Shown here piece by piece: positions 26,169 through 32,760 of a DNA stretch of 64,000 nucleotides; position 1 is the stretch's first letter; each line of letters starts with the position of its first letter. Location: NCBI GenBank assembly GCA_041940305.1, contig JBGTSJ010000004.1, forward strand, positions 1-64,000. The letters are read 5' to 3'. The notes beneath the pieces are model-generated. The model was given only the letters and a program-made list of their open reading frames with translations. It was not told where the DNA came from and did no database searches. The DNA is from JBGTSJ01 sp041940305 (GTDB lineage Bacteria; Planctomycetota; Planctomycetia; Planctomycetales; Planctomycetaceae). Made by a program: the position numbers and the translations under genes.

Positions 26169-27221
26169 TCAGCGCGCCTCGGACTCCAGCGAATACTCCT
26201 CGATCTTCTTGTGCAGCGTATTGCGATTGATCCCCAGCCGCGTCGCCGTTTTAGTCTGCGTTCCCTGACACATCCTGAGGACCTGCAGGATCAGCTCCCG
26301 CTCAACCAGTCCCATGACGCGCGGATGAGCCGATCCGTCCTCGGCGGCGTCTGCGAGGCCGCGTGACACCAGCTCGGAACAGAGCGACTCCAGGTCGCTG
26401 CGCGTAACCCGGCCGACCCGGACGGGCGCCTCGCCGCGCACGTGCGGCGGCAGCAGGGCGGACGTCAGCGTGTCCCCGTCCGCCAGAACCACGGCCCGCT
26501 CAATATAATTCTCCAGTTCACGGACGTTCCCGGGCCACGCGTACGACTTGAAGTAGGCCAGGGCGTCGGACGCGATGCCGGTCACGCTGCGTCCGTTCTC
26601 CGCCGAATACTTGTCCAGAAAGTGCCGAGCCAGGGCGGGGATGTCGTCAGCATGGTCCCGCAACGGGGGCAGGTAGATCGGCACGACGTTGAGTCGGTAG
26701 TACAGGTCTTCCCGGAACTTGCCCAGCTCGGCGAGTTCCCCCAGGTCGCGATTCGTGGCTGCGATGATCCGGCAGTCGACCGTGATTGTCCGGGTGTCTC
26801 CCACCCGTTCGAACTCGTGCTCCTGCAGGACGCGCAACAGCTTGACCTGCAGCGTGAAGCTAAGCGAGTTGATCTCATCGAGGAAGATTGTGCCGCCGTG
26901 TGCCGCCTCGAACCGGCCGGTGCGATTATCTACGGCGTTGGTAAAGGCTCCTTTGACGTGACCGAAGAGCTCGCTTTCCAGCAGCGTTTCGCTGAGAGCC
27001 CCGCAGTTGACGCGAATGAATGGTGCCGTCCGGCGCGGGCTCAGTTCATGCACCGCCCGTGCGACCAACTCTTTGCCGCTCCCCGTCTCTCCGAGCAGAA
27101 GCACTGTTGCGGCGCTGTCAGCCACCTTGCGCGTCAGCCGAAACACCTCTCGCATCGCCAGGGACGATCCGAGCATGCCCGGCAGTGTCGCGTCGGACTG
27201 CAGTCCCTCTGAATTCGACAT
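26169..27221 (-). CDS. Sigma-54-dependent transcriptional activator (AAA+ plus Fis-type HTH, no receiver)
   Basis: This 350-residue enhancer-binding protein remodels RpoN RNA polymerase using ATP. It starts almost directly with the AAA+ domain. Motifs are Walker A GETGSGKE, Walker B GGTIFLDEIN, the sensor region IIAATNRDL, the arginine-finger region FREDLYYRLNVVPIYLPPLR, and WPGNVRELENYIERAV. The C-terminal helix-turn-helix is TKTATRLGINRNTLHKKI. No N-terminal receiver, GAF or PAS domain exists, so control must come through a partner or expression level. The loop that contacts sigma-54 is GAFTNA rather than GAFTGA. Such substitutions can reduce or alter activity, but natural variants exist. 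Start ATG 27221 or ATG 27233. Confidence 0.93.
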   Translation of the reverse strand: MSNSEGLQSDATLPGMLGSSLAMREVFRLTRKVADSAATVLLLGETGSGKELVARAVHELSPRRTAPFIRVNCGALSETLLESELFGHVKGAFTNAVDNRTGRFEAAHGGTIFLDEINSLSFTLQVKLLRVLQEHEFERVGDTRTITVDCRIIAATNRDLGELAELGKFREDLYYRLNVVPIYLPPLRDHADDIPALARHFLDKYSAENGRSVTGIASDALAYFKSYAWPGNVRELENYIERAVVLADGDTLTSALLPPHVRGEAPVRVGRVTRSDLESLCSELVSRGLADAAEDGSAHPRVMGLVERELILQVLRMCQGTQTKTATRLGINRNTLHKKIEEYSLESEAR

Positions 27222-27546
27222 ACGTTCCCACACAACCTTGCAGTTGCAGCAGCGAGCGCAGCATCAATGCAGATAATATAGGCGTTCATAGACATTCTGG
27301 AATCCTAAACGAGAAAAAACAGTGTTAAGAATTGCTCGAATCTGCACTCGTATCACGAGATGTGCCCTGAAATCGCACATTTGGTGAGGTGTATGCTCAT
27401 TATTTGTGCATGTTGGTCACGTGCACAACTCCGGGGTGAGCGAGGAAAGCCTCGCACCAGCTTGTCCGCAGCCGCGGAAGGAACACTCGAAAAAGGCAGG
27501 CGGACTGCGTTGACGCCCACAGCCAGCGCAGATACTCTTTAGCAAT
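27222..27546. other. Intergenic region, no gene seen
   Basis: This is a divergent spacer between the sigma-54 activator and the ferredoxin gene. It is clearly richer in A and T than its surroundings (around 27265-27420). It holds no convincing open frame, tRNA or terminator. It probably contains promoters for both genes; a TATATT box on the minus strand near 27280 is a weak candidate for the activator. Confidence 0.5.
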
Positions 27547-27561
27547 TGAGATTCAATCTCA
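27547..27561. promoter_or_regulatory. Candidate Fur-type operator
   Basis: TGAGATTCAATCTCA is a perfect 7-1-7 palindrome. It resembles the Fur consensus TGATAATnATTATCA at 11 of 15 positions if the central base is counted as a match. It lies 42 bases before the bacterioferritin-associated ferredoxin start. That gene is iron-repressed by Fur in other bacteria, so the position makes sense. It is a candidate only. Confidence 0.5.
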
Positions 27562-27603
27562 TTTTCAGATCGGCCGCTGCCTCTTGAGCGCAGGTTGCAA
27601 CGG

Positions 27604-27831
27604 ATGTCGTCGACGACGAATGAGACCGACAGAATGGTCTGTCACTGCCTGCAGATCCGAGAGTCGCAGGTCGTGGACTGCATCGCTGTCACGGGGGCCG
27701 AAACGGTCCGCGAAGTCAGCCGCCACAGCGGGGCCGGGGCTGGCTGCATGGCCTGTCACTGCCGCATCGCCGAGCTGATCGGCTGCCGGATGACCGCAAA
27801 GACGTCCGTCCTCGCCTCGCGGTCATCCTGA
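27604..27831 (+). CDS. bfd: Bacterioferritin-associated ferredoxin-like [2Fe-2S] protein
   Basis: This 75-residue protein has the Bfd-type cluster ligands: C13-H-C15 in MVCHCLQIRES, and C48-x2-C51 in GAGCMACHCRI, with 32 residues between the pairs. In well-studied bacteria Bfd binds bacterioferritin and donates electrons to the haem, releasing stored iron. The neighbour is bacterioferritin, convergent with a 10-base gap, which supports the assignment. ATG 27604 is preferred; a TTG nine bases earlier is possible. A Fur-like palindrome lies just upstream. A third nearby cysteine (C53) is not part of the usual pattern. Confidence 0.88.
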   Translation: MSSTTNETDRMVCHCLQIRESQVVDCIAVTGAETVREVSRHSGAGAGCMACHCRIAELIGCRMTAKTSVLASRSS

Positions 27832-27841
27832 CGTCCGGCGT

Positions 27842-28324
27842 CTATTTCCCGTCGTCTTCGCCGATCTGCGACTGCAGATAGTTCTGAATGCCGATCTTGT
27901 CGATGAGGTCGAGCTGCGCCTCGAGCCAGTCGATGCTGTCTTCGGATTCCCGGATGATCTGCTCCATGATCTCGCGGCTGCCGGCGTCCTTATCGGCAGT
28001 GCACAGCACGACGCCTTCGTTGTACGTCTGGCTGGCTCGTTTCTCGATTTCCAGATCGTTCTCCAACTGCTCCTTCACGTCGGCGCCGACTCGGATCACG
28101 TCGTAGCGGGCGATCTCCGGCACTCCCTCCAGGAAGATGATCCGGTCGATGAGCAACTGGGCGTGCTTCATCTCGTCGATCGACTCTTCGTAGTGATGGG
28201 CGGCCAGCTTGTTCAGCCCCCAGTTCTTGCACATTCGGGCCTGGCAGAAGTACTGGTTGATGGCCGTCAGCTCGATCGTCAGTCCCGTGTTCAGCGCCTC
28301 AATAACGCGCTTGCTCCCCTGCAT
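27842..28324 (-). CDS. bfr: Bacterioferritin, haem ligand kept, ferroxidase ligands altered
   Basis: This 160-residue four-helix subunit of the iron-storage shell starts at ATG 28324 (MQGSKRVIEAL), which makes its numbering equal to E. coli Bfr. The haem ligand Met52 is present (IDEMKHA), and ferroxidase ligands E18, E51, H54 and E94 are kept. The motif that should carry E127 and H130 reads RESEDS here, giving Ser127 and Ser130. The di-iron site therefore lacks two ligands, and rapid iron oxidation by this subunit is unlikely. Some bacteria build mixed shells with one haem-type and one ferroxidase-type subunit, and this may be the haem-type partner. A second Bfr or ferritin would be expected elsewhere in the genome. 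Confidence 0.93.
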   Translation of the reverse strand: MQGSKRVIEALNTGLTIELTAINQYFCQARMCKNWGLNKLAAHHYEESIDEMKHAQLLIDRIIFLEGVPEIARYDVIRVGADVKEQLENDLEIEKRASQTYNEGVVLCTADKDAGSREIMEQIIRESEDSIDWLEAQLDLIDKIGIQNYLQSQIGEDDGK

Positions 28325-28482
28325 GCTGTCTGCTCCGGTAGATTGTGTCTCTCGTGGTTGAGCCAGGATTGTAGGGAGTTTTGCGCGTCGCACTCCAGCG
28401 GCAACCGGCCTGGTTGCATCGGAATTCGGCGATTGACATCGAGTCCGGCGATGTTACTGAGTCTCAAGTCAAGGGGGGCGCG

Positions 28483-29217
28483 ATGGGGACGTGGAACAGA
28501 CTGTCGATTGCGGGCCAGTCGGCCGAGCTGTTTGAGACAGCAACGGATGTCCGTCCGCAGGCCGCAGTGCTGTTTCTTCACGACGTGGATCTCAAGACGC
28601 CCGCCCAGGATCCCGAGTTACGCACGGCGCTTGAGCGTGGGGGGCTGCCCGTCGTGGCCCCACAGGGGGGCCGCTGCGGATGGCTGGACCGCATCTGCAG
28701 CGAATTTGATCCCGAAGTGACGCCGATGCATTGGCTCCGTGGCCACCTCCCAGCCGAGCTGACGAAGCGCTGGGAGATCAGCCCGCCGTCAATTGCCGTG
28801 TGCGGCATCGGCATGGGAGGACAGGCGGCGCTCCAGCTGGCATATCGCTTTCCCCGGCAGTTCCCGGTTGCCGCCGCCGTCTCCCCAACGGTGGACTTCC
28901 ATGAACAGCACGGCAACGGGTCGCTCCTGGACATGATGTTTGCCACAAAGGAGGCCGCGCGGCAGGAGACGGCCACGCTGCACGTGCATCCGCTGAACTG
29001 GCCGCCGCATCAGTGGTTCGCCTGCGATCCGGCCGACGCCCTCTGTTTTGAGGGTTGCGAGCGTCTGGCCAGCAAGCTCGCGTCCACAGGCATTCCCTTT
29101 GAGTCCGACCTCGAAACCTCGTGCCAGGGCCGCGCTCGCGAGTACGTCCATCTGATGATTCCCCGCGCGATCGACTTTCTGGTCGCGCGGCTGAAGGCAG
29201 CACCCCGCGGGGCCTGA
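28483..29217 (+). CDS. Alpha/beta-hydrolase fold protein (esterase-like) lacking the nucleophile serine
   Basis: This 244-residue protein resembles the esterase D / S-formylglutathione hydrolase-like group. It has strand AAVLFLHDVD, an oxyanion-type turn GGRCGW, and the nucleophile elbow GIGMGGQAALQLAYRFP. In active members the elbow is GHSMGG or similar; here the serine position is Gly110. A candidate histidine remains near the C-terminus (YVHLMIPRAIDFL). Hydrolase activity by the normal mechanism is therefore doubtful. ATG 28483 follows a strong AAGGGGGG ribosome site. It is divergent from bacterioferritin across 158 bases. Confidence 0.75.
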   Translation: MGTWNRLSIAGQSAELFETATDVRPQAAVLFLHDVDLKTPAQDPELRTALERGGLPVVAPQGGRCGWLDRICSEFDPEVTPMHWLRGHLPAELTKRWEISPPSIAVCGIGMGGQAALQLAYRFPRQFPVAAAVSPTVDFHEQHGNGSLLDMMFATKEAARQETATLHVHPLNWPPHQWFACDPADALCFEGCERLASKLASTGIPFESDLETSCQGRAREYVHLMIPRAIDFLVARLKAAPRGA

Positions 29218-29378
29218 CGACCAGCAATCCGGACGGCCGGCGCCTGAGCCCGAGGCCGCCAGGGCATCGCGGCATTCCGGGCGGACGCCGGCTTCCTCCG
29301 TTGTCCAATTTCTGTCGCCGTGCGCATTATCCCTGTAAGCGGCCGTTACGAGATTCATTCGCAGCGCACGGTGACGAC

Positions 29379-29942
29379 GTGATCTCTGGCAATGGGACTG
29401 ACGGGCTGACGATATCGGTCAGCCGGCAGAAGCTCGTGCAGGTTCTGCTTCGTGAGCGGACGCAACTGCTGGCGTGGCTTCTCGCTGTGCTGCGTGACGG
29501 ACACCGGTCGGAAGACGTCTTTCAAGACGTCATGGTGCGCGCACTCGAACACGAATCCGGATTCGAGGACGAACAGGGTATACGGGCCTGGGCCTGGCAG
29601 GTGGCGCGGCGTCGCGCGTTCGAGTTGTTGCGTCAATCCCAGCGGCAGGCTGCAGTGTTGGATTCGGCCGTGCTCGATCTGCTCGCCTCCGAACTGCGGC
29701 AGCGCGATCCCGGATCGGTGACCGACAGGATCGACGCCCTCGGCCGCTGCCTCGAAGAGCTGACCGACAATACGCGGGAAATCGTGCGATTGCGATATGG
29801 GGACGGTCTCACGGCCCGAGATGTGGCGTCGAGGCTGCGTCGTAAACCGGAAGCGATCTACAAGACGCTGACCCGCGTCTACGCCACGTTGTCCGCCTGC
29901 ATCGAGCGGCAGTTGCGACGAACTGAAGGGGCGACGGCATGA
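29379..29942 (+). CDS. ECF-subfamily RNA polymerase sigma factor
   Basis: This sigma factor of about 187 residues has region 2 (LAWLLAVLRDGHRSEDVFQDVMVRAL) and region 4 (LTDNTREIVRLRYGDGL, then the helix-turn-helix ending EAIYKTLTRVY). The type resembles the planctomycete/verrucomicrobial sigma factors that are paired with FecR-domain proteins. The start is uncertain: GTG 29379 is the best-placed codon before region 2, with no strong ribosome site. A longer frame reaching 29121 overlaps the esterase-like gene and looks non-coding. The stop overlaps the next gene by four bases (ATGA), so the two are translationally coupled. Confidence 0.85.
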   Translation: MISGNGTDGLTISVSRQKLVQVLLRERTQLLAWLLAVLRDGHRSEDVFQDVMVRALEHESGFEDEQGIRAWAWQVARRRAFELLRQSQRQAAVLDSAVLDLLASELRQRDPGSVTDRIDALGRCLEELTDNTREIVRLRYGDGLTARDVASRLRRKPEAIYKTLTRVYATLSACIERQLRRTEGATA

Positions 29943-31315
29943 GCAGTTCGGCTCCGCGGTTCGAAACGGACGATGACGTCGCCGAGGCGGTACTGCGCTA
30001 CCTCGACGACGCGCTGTCCCCGAGCGCTTTGTCCGAACTGGCGCGTCGAATCGAAGCCGATCCGCACAGGAGGGCATTGTTTGCGGATGTGCTGTTGCAG
30101 GCACAGGTGCTCACCGATTACGGCGGACGGCAACATGCGGTCCCGGGCCGCTCGAAAACTGACCACTTCGGCCGGAGCCATCGATCTCGCCGACGCGTCT
30201 GGCAGGTGATGTCGGCCGCGACGGCGGTGGCAGTCGCGTGCATGCTTGTCTGGCTTGCCGTGCGAAGCAGCGCCGGGCCGACGGCTGCCACGCTCGTGCA
30301 ACTGACCGGAGAGGCCGTGATTGTGCGGCCATCGGGCGAATCACAGGTGGCCGTCGCGGGCGAATCGCTTGGTCCGGGTGATCGGATTGAATTGCGGGGC
30401 ACTGACGCCTCGGCCGTCGTGGAACTTGGAGCCGTTCGCGTGGACCTCGCCGGGCAGGCCCTTCTGACTTCGGTTGCTCCGGACCAGATCCGGCTGGAAC
30501 GGGGGAAGGCTTCGGTTCAGATCGATGGACGTCTGTCTGAAGCGCTGCGCGTCGCCACTCCTCATTCGGAATCCACCGCCGCCAGCGGTGCGTTTCGGAT
30601 CGTGGTGACGGAGCCCTGGACAGAACTATGGGTTGAGTCCGGCCGGCTGGAGTTGACCAGTCGCACCACCAGCGAACGACTGGTGGTCGAGGAGGATCAA
30701 AGGGTGCTTGTGATCCCCCAGCGGGAACTGATCGCACGGACCACACCGCAATTACTGCCGACGCATTGGAGCGAGGACTTCGAGAGCGGCATCCCGCCGG
30801 GCTGGCTCGGCCGGTTCGTTGCGCACGACCTGCCTCAAGGCTCTCAGGGCGCTATCGGAGTGCAGATCGAACGCCGTGACGACGGCGCCTACTACTCAAT
30901 CGGATCGTCCGCAGCCTGGGACGCCGGCATCGTCCGCCTGACGGCAACAAGCCACCTGAACATCACGTACCGCCTCGAACAGCGGCCCCAGTGGTGCAAC
31001 CTGTTTCTCTCCACCCGATCCTCCGGTATGGGCCCCCCGGAGTATTTCCTGAATCGCATCAAGAACTCCGAGCTATGGGAGGTCGCCGGAGAGTGGCGGA
31101 CCGTGCGGATTCCGATCACATCATTCGAGAAGAAGACGGACGGCGAGTTCAGCGACGAACCTCCTGCCCCCGGCGAACTGGCCACGGGGTTTCTCGTGAG
31201 CAGCATCGACACAGGCCTCGATCTCACGATCGACCGCATTTGGTGGACGGAGGACGGTCCAGGTCGCGTTACGTTCCTTCCGGTTGGTTCGTTCAACGAG
31301 GACGCACGGCAATGA
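29939..31315 (+). CDS. FecR-domain membrane protein, probable anti-sigma partner
   Basis: This 458-residue protein is coupled to the upstream ECF sigma gene by an ATGA overlap. The N-terminal 85 residues are cytoplasmic and include a helix pattern (LRYLDDALSPSALSELARRI) often seen before FecR domains. One transmembrane helix lies at about 86-106 (SAATAVAVACMLVWLAV). The FecR domain follows (TGEAVIVRPSGESQ, GDRIEL, GAVRVDLAGQALL). A C-terminal region from about residue 280 begins WSEDFESGIPPGW and looks like a carbohydrate-binding-type beta-sandwich. The pair probably senses something at the cell surface, possibly a glycan, and controls the sigma factor. The ligand is unknown. Confidence 0.82.
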   Translation: MSSSAPRFETDDDVAEAVLRYLDDALSPSALSELARRIEADPHRRALFADVLLQAQVLTDYGGRQHAVPGRSKTDHFGRSHRSRRRVWQVMSAATAVAVACMLVWLAVRSSAGPTAATLVQLTGEAVIVRPSGESQVAVAGESLGPGDRIELRGTDASAVVELGAVRVDLAGQALLTSVAPDQIRLERGKASVQIDGRLSEALRVATPHSESTAASGAFRIVVTEPWTELWVESGRLELTSRTTSERLVVEEDQRVLVIPQRELIARTTPQLLPTHWSEDFESGIPPGWLGRFVAHDLPQGSQGAIGVQIERRDDGAYYSIGSSAAWDAGIVRLTATSHLNITYRLEQRPQWCNLFLSTRSSGMGPPEYFLNRIKNSELWEVAGEWRTVRIPITSFEKKTDGEFSDEPPAPGELATGFLVSSIDTGLDLTIDRIWWTEDGPGRVTFLPVGSFNEDARQ

Positions 31316-31419
31316 ATGGGCGCTGTCGCTCGGCCGCGTGCCTCCGCGCGCAGTCTGGGTGTGGCTGAGGAGTATGCATTAGAATGACGGGTGCCTCTCT
31401 TCGAGCGAAAGGTGATTCA

Positions 31420-32760
31420 ATGCACTATGTTCACCCGCGGCTTCAACGATTGTCCCGGCGCACCGTCTTGAAGGGGATCGGAGCCACGATCGCACTACCG
31501 CTTTTGGACGCCATGCTCCCTCGCCGCGCCTGGGCCAGCGGAGCGACCCCCGAGATTCCCCCGCGCATGCTGGTTGCGCACTACGGCACCGGCATGAACG
31601 TGCGGGAATTCTTCCCTGCCGGAACCGGCCCCGACTGCACGTTGCCCCGGATTGTGCGCCCGCTGGAGGCGTTTCGCGACCGGATGACAATCCTGTCCGG
31701 AACGTATCTGGCACATGGCGGAGGACATACGGGTGATTATACGTTTCTGACGGGCGCCGAGGGCTGGACGTCGTCCGGTATCCGCACGGCGGTCTCAGCG
31801 GACCAGCTAGTGGCTGGCGCGATCGGCGCCGCAACGCGGTTCCCTTCTCTGCAGCTGTCGATCGAGAGAGGCACGAACTTCGGACAACAGGGCCTGTGCA
31901 CGTTGTCCTGGAACGCCAATGGTATTCCGCTGGCGGCTGAAAACGATCCGCATGCGATTTTCGCCCGACTGTTTGAAGTGGACGATCACCAGGCGGCGCG
32001 CGAGCGCAACGCGGGGTTCCGGCGGCGGGGCAGCATCCTGGACTATGTGCGCGGGCAGGCGAGCCGGATGCAGGGCGCAGTCGGCGCCGCGGATCGGGTG
32101 AAGCTGGACGAGTACCTGACGTCCGTTCGGGAGATCGAATCGCAGCTCCAGCGGGACATCGACTGGTCACGCAAGCCCAAGCCTCAGCCGCAACTCGACG
32201 GACTGGGTGACTACAGCCAGTCCCTCACACCGCAGTCGCCGGGATTCGATTACACCGCTTACTCCAGGCTGATGTACGACCTGATCGCGCTCGCCTTCCA
32301 GACCGACTCCACCCGGGTGATTACGTACAACGTCCGCCGCGAGATCAGCGGCGGCACCTTCCCCGTGCATGACGTCTCCAAGAACTTCCACGCACTGACG
32401 CACCATAACAACGACTCCAAAAACCTGGACGAGTTGGCCCAGGTGGACGAAATCAACATGGGCTTCTGGGCGCGGTTTCTGGAGCGGCTGGACTCGATCC
32501 CGCAGCCGGACGGCCGCAGTCTGCTCGATCACACCGTGCTGGCATACTCCAGCGGAATGGGCATGGACCACTCACGGGACCAGTTGCCCACGGCCGTGTT
32601 CGGAGGATCGGCGCTGGGCGTCAGGCATCACACGCATCTGCGGCTTCCGGACAACACGCCGTTGTCGTGCTTGTGGCACACGATGGCCGACCGCATGGGA
32701 TTGCAGGCCGAGCGCCTGCAGGACAGCCGTGGACCGATTGCGGAGCTGCTGGCGTCATGA
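31420..32760 (+). CDS. DUF1552 protein with twin-arginine signal
   Basis: This 446-residue protein has a clear Tat signal (SRRTVLKG at 12-19, hydrophobic core to about 35, cleavage near AWA). The rest matches DUF1552: MLVAHYGTGMNVREFFP, LSGTYLAHGGGHTGDYTFLTG, VREIESQLQRDIDW, FQTDSTRVITYNV and YSSGMGMDHSRDQLPTAVFGG. The family is abundant in planctomycetes, nearly always near a DUF1592 protein, and its function is unknown. ATG 31420 has an AAAGGTGA ribosome site; an upstream in-frame ATG would push the Tat motif inward. It overlaps the next gene by four bases. Confidence 0.93.
   Translation: MHYVHPRLQRLSRRTVLKGIGATIALPLLDAMLPRRAWASGATPEIPPRMLVAHYGTGMNVREFFPAGTGPDCTLPRIVRPLEAFRDRMTILSGTYLAHGGGHTGDYTFLTGAEGWTSSGIRTAVSADQLVAGAIGAATRFPSLQLSIERGTNFGQQGLCTLSWNANGIPLAAENDPHAIFARLFEVDDHQAARERNAGFRRRGSILDYVRGQASRMQGAVGAADRVKLDEYLTSVREIESQLQRDIDWSRKPKPQPQLDGLGDYSQSLTPQSPGFDYTAYSRLMYDLIALAFQTDSTRVITYNVRREISGGTFPVHDVSKNFHALTHHNNDSKNLDELAQVDEINMGFWARFLERLDSIPQPDGRSLLDHTVLAYSSGMGMDHSRDQLPTAVFGGSALGVRHHTHLRLPDNTPLSCLWHTMADRMGLQAERLQDSRGPIAELLAS

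Noticed and set aside
27360..27542. 60-codon open frame before the ferredoxin gene
   Set aside because: Short, no ribosome site, and it lies in the A+T-rich divergent promoter region.
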